Shown here: in pieces, positions 1 through 8,706 of the stretch
Position numbering within the stretch: position 1 is the first letter of the stretch
How the letters are laid out: each line of letters begins with the position of its first letter
Assembly (NCBI GenBank): GCA_947492525.1
Contig: CANLNQ010000010.1
Coordinates: 62,001 to 126,000, forward strand
DNA length: 64,000 nucleotides
DNA from: an uncultured Granulosicoccus sp.
GTDB lineage: Bacteria; Pseudomonadota; Gammaproteobacteria; Granulosicoccales; Granulosicoccaceae
Reading direction: 5' to 3'
Translations under genes and position numbers: made by a program
Notes under the pieces: model-generated
The model's input: only the letters and a program-made list of their open reading frames with translations
Databases searched by the model: none
What the model was told of the DNA's origin: nothing

Positions 1-533
1 TTCAACTCGGCATAGGAGCCGGCAGGGCTGGTGATCGTGATGACATCACCGGCGTCTACCGTCGTGAAGTTCAGGTCATCGAAATCCGGAAAATTGAAAT
101 CATCGTCGTCTTCATCGCGCGATACTTCGCAGAAATCTTCCGAGGGGATGGCAAACTCGAGCAAGGTCGAAGCCGGTGGCAACTGAGCGCCACTGATCTG
201 GAAGAACCCGGCACTCAGTTCAACGATCTCTCCGCTGAAATCATTGATCTGATCCACGGACACGGTTCCCCAGACGGTCACATCGCCACTGAGGCCGCCA
301 TCCGTGCCGCCCCCATCCGTACTGCCACCATCGGTGGAGCCGCCATCACTGCCGTCAGTAGAACCGCCGTCTCCGCCGCCGGTATCCGTGTCACCCCCGT
401 CGGTCTGATCGCCGTCGGTCTGGCCGGTGTCGGTTCCATTATCATTGTCATCGTCATCCGACGAGGAACTGCAGCCGGCCATCAGGGCCGTGGCCAGAAC
501 GATGGTCAATGGGATATGAATACGCCGTTTCAT
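1..533 (-). CDS. Lipoprotein with Asp/Gly/Thr-rich linker (3' end outside window)
   Basis: The frame opens at the ATG whose complement is at 531-533 and stays open to base 1, so the C-terminus is missing. Residues 1-21 form a lipoprotein signal: basic MKRR, a hydrophobic stretch and the lipobox LMAGC, with Cys21 as the predicted lipidated residue. Residues about 22-80 are a low-complexity spacer of Ser, Asp, Gly and Thr (repeats of TDGG type), typical of a tether holding a domain away from the membrane. The part after about residue 85 is non-repetitive and carries another acidic run (DEDDDD). No domain was recognised. It is probably outer-membrane anchored; the function is unknown. Confidence 0.8.
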   Translation of the reverse strand, partial: MKRRIHIPLTIVLATALMAGCSSSSDDDDNDNGTDTGQTDGDQTDGGDTDTGGGDGGSTDGSDGGSTDGGSTDGGGTDGGLSGDVTVWGTVSVDQINDFSGEIVELSAGFFQISGAQLPPASTLLEFAIPSEDFCEVSRDEDDDDFNFPDFDDLNFTTVDAGDVITITSPAGSYAEL

Positions 534-747
534 TCGGAAAACTCCTTGTTGGGCCTTGCGTGACAGGTTGAATCCGCCCCAATCCTAACGCGAAGGCAGC
601 AGGCTTGCCAGTCGCCTGCCCGAAAGTCTGGTAGCGCGAGGCAACTTTCACCGACTCGTTCATGAACAGCGTAAATGCCCCCCGGAAAAGAGTGCTGATC
701 CGGACATCCGGACATGCCGAACCCGCAACCCGTTCTGCCCGGCGGGC

Positions 748-845
748 TTTCCAAGGCTGTTCAGTCACATCAAATCCGGCAGCCTTTCCAGGCTGCTCAG
801 CCACATCAAATCCGGCAGCCTTTCCAGGCTATTCAGTCACATCAA
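748..845. repeat. 36-bp tandem repeat, about 2.7 copies
   Basis: The unit starts at 748, 785 and 821, each time with the word tttcca(a)ggct. The first copy is 37 bp because of one extra base, the second is 36 bp, and the third is partial and ends near 845. It lies in the 370-bp gap between the lipoprotein and the DUF1428 gene, in which no gene was supported. The copies abut with no spacers, so this is not a CRISPR array. Confidence 0.85.
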
Positions 846-903
846 TGGCGTGACGATATCGGGCATCTCCGGTGACTCGATGATGCCCGATGAACAGCAC
901 ACC

Positions 904-1251
904 TCACTCATCGACCAGCGACTGGAAGCCGCCATAGATCATTCGCTTGCCGTCGAAGGGCATCGACATGTTCTTCATGCGCGGATCCTCCATCATCTTC
1001 TTCCAGGCTTCGTCACGTGCCTCCTTCGACGGCCACTCTATCCAGGAGAACACGATTATCTCGCCCTCCTTCGCCTGCACGGCCTTGCGAAAATCCGTTA
1101 CCTCTCCGTCAGGGACATCGTCGCCCCAGTTCTCCACTTGGCGAAGAGCGCCATACTCCTTGAACAGGGCTACAGCCTCTTTGCAGTGATCGATATAGTC
1201 GCTTTTTTTGTCGCTGGGTACCGACGCTATGAATCCATCAACATAGATCAT
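904..1251 (-). CDS. DUF1428 family protein (YbaA-like)
   Basis: This 115-residue protein begins MIYVDGFIASVP, the usual start of the DUF1428 family, whose members are small, soluble and of unknown function. The motif WIEWPSKEARDEAW and the C-terminal MPFDGKRMIYGGF are also typical. The frame extends further upstream, but the ATG at 1249-1251 is preceded by AGGAG eight bases away and matches the family start, so it was chosen. It stands alone: the next gene rightward is on the other strand after a gap. The family assignment is confident; the biochemical role is not known. Confidence 0.88.
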   Translation of the reverse strand: MIYVDGFIASVPSDKKSDYIDHCKEAVALFKEYGALRQVENWGDDVPDGEVTDFRKAVQAKEGEIIVFSWIEWPSKEARDEAWKKMMEDPRMKNMSMPFDGKRMIYGGFQSLVDE

Positions 1252-1317
1252 GTGTTCATCTCCTGTCGTGCGAGCAACCATCAGGCAGTGCTCGATAATC
1301 CGCTGCGTAGGTCATGA

Positions 1318-1539
1318 CCAACAAACAGGGGTCTTCCTGTCGCCGTCACGCTGCCTGCCTTCATTGTGTACGCCTGTTCTCCACCCATTGCAAGCCTGGT
1401 TCTGCATGATGAATACGCATGCGAGGCTTTGCAGAAATTACAGCTGTACGATGTGGTAATGCCAGAAGGTGATGGCGAAATTTTCAATGCGATTCCAACT
1501 GGACAAGCCCTCGATAGGATCAAGGCTCGACAAGCGTAA
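1318..1539 (+). other. Open frame without start codon, possible gene remnant
   Basis: In the 349-bp gap between the DUF1428 and PRC-barrel genes, one frame stays open for 73 codons between a TGA at 1315 and a TAA at 1537. Its translation has protein-like composition near the end (DVVMPEGDGEIFNAIP) but no ATG before codon 40 and no recognised domain. It may be the 3' remnant of a lost gene or chance. Nothing else was seen in this gap apart from the Shine-Dalgarno site of the next gene at 1588-1592. Confidence 0.2.
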
Positions 1540-1600
1540 GACACGCTACTGATCGACGAAACGAGTACGTCATTCAAACAACGGAAAAGGAGTGAACATC

Positions 1601-2137
1601 ATGATTCGCATACTTGCACCTACCTTGATCGCTCTGTCTGTCAGCACCGCCTCCTGGGCTCAACAGTCCACCGAGGCTCCCGAGCCCACGCTCGGCGAGA
1701 TGACCACTGACAGCGCGGACAAGGTCATTGACGAAACACAATCCACCACCGAAGATCTCGCGCAGGAAGCGGAATCCATGAACGAGGATATACCCGTGGA
1801 CCGCACCATGCTGCGCAGACCAGCCAACATCGACAGAGCGGGCTACATGGTTGCCGACCCGGTAGAGCTGACCGCCGAGCACCTGACAGGTGCACGTGTC
1901 TACACCACCGAAGATGAAGATATCGGTGAGGTGGATGAGTTATTGCTGAGCGAAGACGGCAGCAGCATCGAACAGGTCGTGCTGGATGTCGGCGGTTTTC
2001 TCGGCATCGGTGAGCACGAAGTGGCCGTGTCCATGGAGGAACTGCACATCATGCGCTCGGACGACGGCATGGACTTCCGTGTCTATATGGACACCACTCA
2101 GGAAGAGCTGGAAGCGCAACCCGAGTATGAAGGGTAA
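1601..2137 (+). CDS. Exported PRC-barrel domain protein
   Basis: A 178-residue protein with a signal peptide (MIRILAPTLIALSVSTASWA, cleavage expected after SWA). An acidic, Thr/Glu-rich linker follows to about residue 75, then a PRC-barrel domain from about residue 87, with the words GARVYTTEDEDIGEVDELL and VVLDVGGFLGIGEHEVAV. PRC-barrel domains in exported proteins are usually small beta-barrel adaptors of unclear ligand. A GTG three codons upstream is in frame, but AGGAG at 1588-1592 sits eight bases before the ATG at 1601, which is therefore preferred. The gene is monocistronic and followed by a terminator-like hairpin that overlaps the end of the convergent ABC permease gene. Confidence 0.87.
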   Translation: MIRILAPTLIALSVSTASWAQQSTEAPEPTLGEMTTDSADKVIDETQSTTEDLAQEAESMNEDIPVDRTMLRRPANIDRAGYMVADPVELTAEHLTGARVYTTEDEDIGEVDELLLSEDGSSIEQVVLDVGGFLGIGEHEVAVSMEELHIMRSDDGMDFRVYMDTTQEELEAQPEYEG

Positions 2138-2227
2138 GAGAGAAAACCACTTGCGGCATTGCACTTGCGGCAAGGTCATGATTGACGCTGCGAACAAGCA
2201 TTAGCCGGAATTTGATGAAGGGTACGG

Positions 2228-2261
2228 CGGGATTAGGGCCATCGCCCTTATCCCGCGTTTT
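2228..2261 (+). terminator. Intrinsic terminator after the PRC-barrel gene
   Basis: A 12-bp stem with one mismatch (cgggattagggc / gcccttatcccg, loop catc) is followed by cgtttt on the plus strand. It overlaps the stop codon of the leftward permease gene, so it sits exactly between two convergent genes. Confidence 0.6.
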
Positions 2262-3267
2262 CCAGGGTGGCTCCCGTCACTGATCGCTGTTTGGCCACGC
2301 GCATCTGCAGAAGAATGACGAGAAACAGGAACGCGCCACGAATCACCTGCTGCCAGTAGGCACTGAGTGAAATGGTGCCCCGCCCATTCTCGAAGTTCAG
2401 GATATTGAACACCAGGCCGAGCAGCAGTGCACCGATGACGGTCGCCGTGATCGAACCCAGACCTCCGGTGAGCAATGTACCGCCCACCACGACAGACGCA
2501 ATCGCTGAGAGCTCCCAGCCAACCCCTTCCAGGGGCTGCCCGGCACCAAAGCCCGATGCCAGAAAGACGCCGGCCAGTCCCGCACAAGCCCCGCTGAACA
2601 GATAGGCAAAGGCCTTGGCTCGACCCACTTCCAGCCCCATCAGCGACGATGCTTCCTCGCCACCGCCCACCGCCAATAGCGTGCGGCCCAGCGAGCTCCG
2701 CTCGAGCACGACCCAGGCAACGATGGCGACCAGCAAGACGATCAGGATGCTCCACGGCACGATATTGAAGGCCTTCTCCATGCCCAGCCGGGTGAAGTTG
2801 CTGCCCCAGTCCACGGCGATGGTCTCGGCACCACTGAGCACCAGTGAACCACCCTTGGCACCCAGCAGGGTCGCCAGCGTGGCAATGAATGGCGGTACTC
2901 TCAAGGCCAGAATGATGAAGGCATTCAGCGCGCCGAAGGCCAGCCCGGCAAGAATTCCTGCAGGGAGTGCCACCTGCAGACCGTAGGGACTGAGATAGGC
3001 GGCACAGACCGAGCTGAAGGCCGCCACCGAACCCACCGACAGATCGATGCCTCCGGTAATGATGACCAGGCACATGCCGATGGAAATCAGGATGAACATG
3101 GCGTTGTAGTTGAGAAAGGAGGCGATGTTGTAGGCACCACCGAAGTTCTCGTAACGCATGAGCCCGAAGATGATCAGGCAGATCAGCGCCAGAAACACAC
3201 CCACTGTCTGGCCACTACCCCGCAACAGGGGTCGCAGATCGAACAGGTTCTCGGTTGAGGAATTCAT
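2248..3267 (-). CDS. yjfF: Sugar ABC transporter permease, YjfF-like
   Basis: A 339-residue inner-membrane permease of the RbsC/AraH branch (BPD_transp_2), with about eight to ten hydrophobic segments. The family signature ITGGIDLSVGSVAAFSSVCA occurs near residue 70, and a second conserved stretch, VVGGTLLTGGLGSITATVIG, near residue 260. Its start overlaps the end of the other permease gene by four bases, so the two are translationally coupled. Together they would form the heterodimeric channel of a YtfQRT-YjfF-type importer, which in E. coli takes up galactofuranose. The substrate here is inferred only from the closeness of the binding protein to YtfQ. Confidence 0.9.
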   Translation of the reverse strand: MNSSTENLFDLRPLLRGSGQTVGVFLALICLIIFGLMRYENFGGAYNIASFLNYNAMFILISIGMCLVIITGGIDLSVGSVAAFSSVCAAYLSPYGLQVALPAGILAGLAFGALNAFIILALRVPPFIATLATLLGAKGGSLVLSGAETIAVDWGSNFTRLGMEKAFNIVPWSILIVLLVAIVAWVVLERSSLGRTLLAVGGGEEASSLMGLEVGRAKAFAYLFSGACAGLAGVFLASGFGAGQPLEGVGWELSAIASVVVGGTLLTGGLGSITATVIGALLLGLVFNILNFENGRGTISLSAYWQQVIRGAFLFLVILLQMRVAKQRSVTGATLENAG

Positions 3268-4265
3268 TCGCGTCGTCCCTGTTGCAGTGCCACCGCCGCG
3301 ACGATGATGCCGGCCTTGGCAATCAAGGCCACTTCATCCTCGATACCGTTCGCCAGCAGGGTGTACTTCACCAGCTGGATGATGACCGCGCCCAGCAATG
3401 CACCGAACACCGGCGCTCGCCCACCTTGCAGCAAGGCACCGCCGACCACTGCGGCCGCGATGGCATCCAGCTCCATCAGGTTGCCGTTGCGGGCGGCATC
3501 GGATGCCGAGTTGATCGCCACCACCACGAGCCCGGCGATCCCTGACAGAAAGGCGCAGATGATATAGACACCGATCTTGACTCGACGCACGGGCACACCG
3601 GAGAGCTCTGCCGCGCGTTCGTTACCGCCCACGGCCAGCAGGTGCCGTCCGTGTATGGTTCGCGTGACCAGCCAGAAGACAAGCGCCGCAATGGCGACAG
3701 CCAACCAGCCCTGGAACGGCAAGCCGAGCACACGTCCCGTTCCGATATAGCTGAAGGCCGGGTGGCTGAACGTCTGCAGATTGCCATTGGTCAGTACCTG
3801 CGCAATCCCGCGACCGGAGATGAACAGGATCAAGGTGGCTATGATCGGCTGGACTCGCATCACGCTGATCATGAGACCGTTGAACAGACCGCAGGCCATG
3901 GCAGCCAGCAACGGCAAGGCAATGGCCAGAACCAGACCGAGTACCGGATTCGCCATACCGAAGGCTGATCCGAATATCAGCGGCGCAAGCGCTCCTGCCA
4001 GCGCCATGACCGCCCCCACCGACAGGTCGATGCCGCCGGTAGCGATGACCAGGGTCATGCCCACTGCCACGATGGCAATGGTCGCCACCTGACTGATGTT
4101 GACGAACAAGGTCTGCCACTGCAGAAAATTCGGCGTGATGAGGATATTGACCAGCAGCAGCACGGCCAACGCGATCAGCGTGCCATAGCGTCCCAGCAGA
4201 GTGCGCCAGGCAATGCCTTCCTTCGGTTTCCTGTCCACCACTGAAGGTGCAACCCTTGTATTCAT
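3264..4265 (-). CDS. ytfT: Sugar ABC transporter permease, YtfT-like
   Basis: The 333-residue partner permease has the same fold and the same signature (VIATGGIDLSVGAVMALAG near residue 75, VVGGALLQGGRAPVFGALLG near residue 275). A short cytoplasmic N-terminus precedes the first hydrophobic segment at about residue 30. It overlaps both the upstream ATPase gene and the downstream permease gene by four bases. Two distinct permeases, one fused ATPase and one binding protein are the composition of the YtfQRT-YjfF system, as opposed to RbsABC, which has a single permease. Confidence 0.9.
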   Translation of the reverse strand: MNTRVAPSVVDRKPKEGIAWRTLLGRYGTLIALAVLLLVNILITPNFLQWQTLFVNISQVATIAIVAVGMTLVIATGGIDLSVGAVMALAGALAPLIFGSAFGMANPVLGLVLAIALPLLAAMACGLFNGLMISVMRVQPIIATLILFISGRGIAQVLTNGNLQTFSHPAFSYIGTGRVLGLPFQGWLAVAIAALVFWLVTRTIHGRHLLAVGGNERAAELSGVPVRRVKIGVYIICAFLSGIAGLVVVAINSASDAARNGNLMELDAIAAAVVGGALLQGGRAPVFGALLGAVIIQLVKYTLLANGIEDEVALIAKAGIIVAAVALQQGRRE

Positions 4266-5803
4266 GAGATTTCCTGCTGTACATCCGTACCCGGTGCACG
4301 GGCGATGGCGCTGATCAGCGCTTCTTCGGTCACACCCGGATTACTCAGACGACCGACCGAGACGCCATCCTGCATCACCACGATATGGTCTGCGCCCTCC
4401 ACCAGCTCCTCGAACTCCGAAGAGATCAGCAACACGCCCACACCACGTTCCACATGCTGTCGAATGATTGCCTGGATCTCGAACTTGGCACCTACATCCA
4501 CACCGCGGGTCGGCTCATCGAGAATCAGCAGTTTCGGGTGAATGGCCAGCCACCGGGCCAGCAAGACTTTCTGCTGGTTACCTCCGGATAGCTCGCGGAT
4601 GGGCTGGTCCATGTCGTTCAACTTGATACCCAGCGATTGTATGAATCCTTCCACCAGCTCACGCTCGCGTACCCGGTCGATATGTCCATGGCGAGTCAGC
4701 GCCGGTAACAGCGCCAGCGTCAGGTTTTCACGAACCGACATATCCGGAATGATGCCTTCGGCCTTGCGATCCTCGGTCAGAAAGCCTATACCGCTGCCAA
4801 TCGCGTCTGCCGGTGTGGTCGGTGGTGCACTCTTGCCGGTGAATTCCAGGGTGCCGGCGCTGAGCCTGTCGGCACCGAATATGGCACGAGCCGCCTCGGT
4901 TCTCCCCGAACCCAGCAAGCCGCCCAGACCGACGATCTCGCCCGCACGCACTGACAGGTCCAGGGAGCGCAAGCGACGATTGGTGGCCACACCTCGGGCT
5001 TCGAACACCAGCTCGCCTGCCGTGTTCGACCCGCCGCCCAGTTCAGTCATGCCAGCGGCCTGGATCTCGCTGACATCACGCCCCAGCATCTCGGCGATCA
5101 ACGAGGTCTTGTCTGTCTCGCCGATGGCATGATCTGCAATGGTGGCACCGTCTCTCATGATGGTCACACGATCGCAGATGGTGAACAATTCATCGAGAAA
5201 GTGCGACACATACAGAACCGAGGTGCCGGCCTCTCGCAAGCGTCTGACCACTGAAAACAGAACGGCCACCTCCCGTTCATCCAGTGACGAGGTCGGCTCA
5301 TCCATGATCACCAGACGCGCCTCCAGCGAGACGGCACGCGCGATGGCCACCAACTGCTGAATCGCCGTTGAATACTCGCCCAACGGGGCGTGTACATCCA
5401 CATCGATACCGAAATCGGTGAGTATGCTGCGTGTTCTGGCATGTGCACGACGCCAGTCAATCAGCCCCAGTCGGGTACGGGGCTCGTAGCCCAGTACGAC
5501 ATTCTCGGTCACGCTTCTGAGCGGTACCAGCGTCAGCTCCTGATAGATCGTGGAGATGCCCGCCGCCTGCGCTTCACGCGGCGACGCTATCTGCAGCGGA
5601 TTTCCTGCGAAGCTCACATCCCCGGCATCGCGTAGATAGACGCCAGTGAGTATCTTGATCAGCGTGGACTTCCCGGCGCCGTTCTGACCGATGAGGCCGT
5701 GGACCTCTCCCGATCCGACAGTGAGCGATGCACCATCCAGTGCCACCGCGCCTGCAAAGGATTTGGCGATGCCGCGCATCGCCAGCAAGGGTGCATCACT
5801 CAC
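4262..5803 (-). CDS. ytfR: Sugar ABC transporter ATP-binding protein, YtfR-like (two nucleotide-binding domains)
   Basis: The 513 residues hold two ABC domains in tandem, as in RbsA, MglA and YtfR. The first has a complete Walker A (GQNGAGKSTL, about residue 40) and Walker B (LVIMDEPTSSLDE, about residue 165). The second has a degenerate A-loop (GLLGSGRTEAARAIFG, about residue 295), the signature LSGGNQQKVLLARWL and a Walker B (LILDEPTRGVD). This asymmetry is normal for carbohydrate importers. It energises the two permeases encoded downstream, with four-base overlaps, and lies five bases after the binding-protein gene. Confidence 0.94.
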   Translation of the reverse strand: MSDAPLLAMRGIAKSFAGAVALDGASLTVGSGEVHGLIGQNGAGKSTLIKILTGVYLRDAGDVSFAGNPLQIASPREAQAAGISTIYQELTLVPLRSVTENVVLGYEPRTRLGLIDWRRAHARTRSILTDFGIDVDVHAPLGEYSTAIQQLVAIARAVSLEARLVIMDEPTSSLDEREVAVLFSVVRRLREAGTSVLYVSHFLDELFTICDRVTIMRDGATIADHAIGETDKTSLIAEMLGRDVSEIQAAGMTELGGGSNTAGELVFEARGVATNRRLRSLDLSVRAGEIVGLGGLLGSGRTEAARAIFGADRLSAGTLEFTGKSAPPTTPADAIGSGIGFLTEDRKAEGIIPDMSVRENLTLALLPALTRHGHIDRVRERELVEGFIQSLGIKLNDMDQPIRELSGGNQQKVLLARWLAIHPKLLILDEPTRGVDVGAKFEIQAIIRQHVERGVGVLLISSEFEELVEGADHIVVMQDGVSVGRLSNPGVTEEALISAIARAPGTDVQQEIS

Positions 5804-5808
5804 GATGA

Positions 5809-6792
5809 TCAGTAGGCTTCGTCGATATGATCGGCAGCGTTTTCTGCCGTGAAGATACGATCCTCGACCTGAACCCAGGGCTCGATATCTTCACCGGCGA
5901 TATAGCGCTCCATGACTTCACAGGCCAGCGGACCAAAGAACGGAGAGGACTCGACAGTCACGCCCATCTTGCCATCGATGATGGCCTGCAACGCATCGCG
6001 TGTGCCGTCGATGGATACGATCAGCACATCTTCTCCCGGCTTGCGTCCGGCGAGAGTCAGGGCCTGAATGGCACCAATGGCCATCTCATCGTTGTGCGCA
6101 TACACGATATTCACATCAGGGTGCGCCTGCAACAGCGTTTCCATGACCTGTCGTCCCAGGTCTCGCGCAAAATCACCGGATTGCGAGGCAACGATGGTCA
6201 TGTTGTCGTGTTCCGCCATGACATCATCAAAACCCTTGCGGCGATCGTTTGCCGGTGAGGAACCCGTGGTGCCTTCCAGCTCCACGATGATGCCCTTCTC
6301 GCCCTTGAAATTCGCCAGTGTCCACTCGGCAACGCGACGCCCCTGATCGATGAAGTCCGAACCGAGAAAGGCGACATAGTCGCGACCGGCCTTGGCCACC
6401 GCCGGATCCACCGAACGATCCACCAGAAACGTGGGTATACCCGCCGCCTTGGCTTTCATCACCGCAGGAATCAGGGGCTTTTCCTCGCGCGGGGGCAGGA
6501 AGAGTATGTCGATGCCCTGCGCGATCATGGAGTCCACATCGGCCACCTGCTTGGCTGCAGAGCCTGCCGCATCAGTGGCAATCAGATCCCAGTTGCAGCT
6601 CTCGGCCGTATCCACGAAGGACTTGGTTTCAGCGATACGCCAGGGGTTGTTGCTCTCCATTTGCGAAAAGCCCACCTTGTAACGATCCTTCTTCTCAAGC
6701 CGGGGCAAGTCCTGCGCGTGTGCTGCTCCCATGGCCATGGTTACCGCAAGACCTACTGCGGTCAGTAGCTGGTTCAGTCCAGTGTTTTTCAT
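5809..6792 (-). CDS. ytfQ: Periplasmic sugar-binding protein, YtfQ-like
   Basis: A 327-residue type I periplasmic binding protein with a signal peptide ending in AAHAQ. It shares with E. coli YtfQ the words VGFSQMES/WRIAET, FLPP, VDRSVD, VELEGTTGSSPANDR, SQSGDFARD and YAHNDEMAIGAIQAL, so it is placed with the galactofuranose-type binding proteins and not with RbsB. It is the first gene of the four-gene importer operon. The binding ligand is inferred by family. The promoter must lie in the 250-bp divergent region shared with the GMC oxidoreductase gene. Confidence 0.9.
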   Translation of the reverse strand: MKNTGLNQLLTAVGLAVTMAMGAAHAQDLPRLEKKDRYKVGFSQMESNNPWRIAETKSFVDTAESCNWDLIATDAAGSAAKQVADVDSMIAQGIDILFLPPREEKPLIPAVMKAKAAGIPTFLVDRSVDPAVAKAGRDYVAFLGSDFIDQGRRVAEWTLANFKGEKGIIVELEGTTGSSPANDRRKGFDDVMAEHDNMTIVASQSGDFARDLGRQVMETLLQAHPDVNIVYAHNDEMAIGAIQALTLAGRKPGEDVLIVSIDGTRDALQAIIDGKMGVTVESSPFFGPLACEVMERYIAGEDIEPWVQVEDRIFTAENAADHIDEAY

Positions 6793-6939
6793 CGTAATGC
6801 CTCTTCTTTATCGTGGAGTTGTCGAACCGCGGAAAGGTCTGCGCCCGTCTCGCGTCTTCGGTGATGGTTCGAGATCACACCGGGAACCGGCCTGACAAGA
6901 CAGATACCCCTATCGGATTGGATGACCGCCTTGCCTTTT

Positions 6940-6950
6940 TGGTATGACCA
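6940..6950. promoter_or_regulatory. GntR/FadR-type operator palindrome
   Basis: The perfect palindrome TGGT-ATG-ACCA lies between the divergent sugar importer and GMC oxidoreductase genes, within an A/T-rich stretch that could hold the promoters. FadR-subfamily regulators such as UxuR and ExuR recognise sites of this shape. No regulator gene adjoins it, so a trans-acting GntR protein would be needed. Confidence 0.45.
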
Positions 6951-7042
6951 TACTTAGAATGCTATTCTCATTGGGTTGAATGTGTCAACACCCAGGGAAG
7001 CGAGAATCCACACAAGCGACACCTTTCATCGGGAGAGCCCCC

Positions 7043-8662
7043 ATGAGCGAGACATTCGACCACATCGTCATCGGAGGCGGCTCATCGGGCTGTGTGGCTG
7101 CTGCCGGACTGGTCAAGTCGGGTGCCAGAGTACTGGTACTGGAAGCCGGATATTCCAACCGCCATCCCTTGCTGGACATGCCTCCGGGCATCTTCAAGAT
7201 GATCAATGGGTCGCGCTTCATGCACTATCACAAGACCGTGCCGCAGGCGCATCTGGACGGGCGCGTCCACGATATTCCGCAAGGCAATGTGCTCGGCGGC
7301 GGCTCTTCGGTCAATGCCCAGGTCTACATGCGCGGACGACCGTCGGACTACGACGAATGGGAAGCCTTGCTGCGCGGCAACAACGACACCATCGGCTGGG
7401 GCTGGCAGGACGTGTTGCCACACTTTCGTGCCATGGAAGGCAACGAACGCCTGCAGGATGAACGTCATGGGACCGACGGGCCCCTACTGGTATCCGACCC
7501 CGGGCACATCAATGAGGTATCTCGCTGGTTTGTACAGGCCGTGCAGGCGATGGGAGAGCCTTTCAACACGGATTTCAACGGCCATTCGCAGCGCGGCGTG
7601 GGTTTCTATCAATTCATGAATCGTGCAGGCCGGCGCTGCTCTGCCGCGTATTCACACCTGTCCCCCCTGGCCGGCGACAGCCGACTCACCATACGACTGC
7701 ACTGTCGCGTACAGCGTATTCTCCTGCAGAACCACCGGGCATGTGCCGTGGAGTACCGCGACCGATCCGGACAGTTGCAGACCGCTCATGCAGACGGCGA
7801 GATCATCATGGCGGCCGGCGCCCTGATCAGTCCCAAACTGCTGATGCTCTCGGGTATCGGTCCGGCGGAGCATCTGGCCGATCACGGTATCGACTGTGCC
7901 GTGGATCTGCCGGGTGTCGGTCAGAATCTCATCGACCATCCGGAGGTGCCCATGACCGCACTGGCCAATGGTCCCTACGGATACTACAAGCAAGGAGAAG
8001 GCTGGCGCATGCTGAAGAACGGCTTGCAATTCAAGCTGTTCGGCACTGGCCCCATCACCACGGCCGGCGTCGAGGCCGGGGCCTTCATCAATCCGATCGA
8101 TCGTGAGGCCACGCCCACCATTCAGGCGTTCTGCCCTCCCATCGTGTATCTCGACCGGGACACACTCGGTGAGGTGGAAGACGGTTATGGTCTGACCATA
8201 ACAACCGTAGTGGTCAAGCCGGAGTCCCGCGGAGAAGTGCGCCTTGCCTCGGCAGACCCGGCGGACATGCCACTCGTGTCCCCGAACCTGCTGCAGCACG
8301 AGAACGATATGCGCACGATGATCGCCGGCCAGCGCTTCTTTCTGGAAGCGCTGCGTCAATCGCCGCTGGCCAGGCGGATCGAGCGTATCGCCGTGCCTGC
8401 CGACGGCCGCGACGATGACGAGACCCTGCGCATTCACTGCAAGCGTTTCGTCAAGACCAACTACCACCCCAGCGGCACGGCCCGCATGGGCCGGGATGGC
8501 GACCGGAGCGCGGTACTGGACTCTCGCCTGCGTGTACGCGGTGTCGATGGCCTGCGCGTCTGCGATCTGTCAGCCATGCCCAATATCAATGCCGGCAATA
8601 CCAATGCCCCGGCAATGATGCTAGGCGATCGCTGTGCCGATCTGGTGAGTGGACGTCTGTAG
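7043..8662 (+). CDS. GMC family FAD-dependent oxidoreductase (choline-dehydrogenase-like)
   Basis: A 539-residue protein with the FAD dinucleotide-binding motif IVIGGGSSGCVAAAGL at the N-terminus, the GMC signature around residues 85-105 (GGGSSVNAQVYMRGRPSDYD) and the C-terminal catalytic region: NYHPSGTARMG carries the active-site His, and NINAGNTNAPAMM the partner Asn. GMC enzymes oxidise alcohols to aldehydes or lactones. The ATG at 7043 follows GGGAGAG and matches the family N-terminus; an upstream in-frame extension was rejected. It is divergent from a sugar importer, so a sugar or polyol substrate is plausible but unproven. The last 23 codons are duplicated at 13433-13502. Confidence 0.93.
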   Translation: MSETFDHIVIGGGSSGCVAAAGLVKSGARVLVLEAGYSNRHPLLDMPPGIFKMINGSRFMHYHKTVPQAHLDGRVHDIPQGNVLGGGSSVNAQVYMRGRPSDYDEWEALLRGNNDTIGWGWQDVLPHFRAMEGNERLQDERHGTDGPLLVSDPGHINEVSRWFVQAVQAMGEPFNTDFNGHSQRGVGFYQFMNRAGRRCSAAYSHLSPLAGDSRLTIRLHCRVQRILLQNHRACAVEYRDRSGQLQTAHADGEIIMAAGALISPKLLMLSGIGPAEHLADHGIDCAVDLPGVGQNLIDHPEVPMTALANGPYGYYKQGEGWRMLKNGLQFKLFGTGPITTAGVEAGAFINPIDREATPTIQAFCPPIVYLDRDTLGEVEDGYGLTITTVVVKPESRGEVRLASADPADMPLVSPNLLQHENDMRTMIAGQRFFLEALRQSPLARRIERIAVPADGRDDDETLRIHCKRFVKTNYHPSGTARMGRDGDRSAVLDSRLRVRGVDGLRVCDLSAMPNINAGNTNAPAMMLGDRCADLVSGRL

Positions 8663-8706
8663 GGTGGAATGCGGGTCTGAGAATGGGCGCTGAGCGGATC
8701 AAGCCA
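8594..8706. repeat. Left direct repeat of the nitrile hydratase cassette
   Basis: Bases 8594-8663, the last 23 codons of the GMC gene, its stop codon and one base, are identical to 13433-13502. The following 43 bases (8664-8706) match 13503-13545 at 35 positions. Confidence 0.92.

Noticed and set aside
748-845. Possible CRISPR array because of the 36-bp unit
   Set aside because: The units abut directly with no spacers and there are no cas genes nearby.
8594-8663. tRNA-type attachment site at the cassette edge
   Set aside because: The repeat is purely the coding end of the GMC gene; no tRNA cloverleaf or anticodon arm can be formed there.
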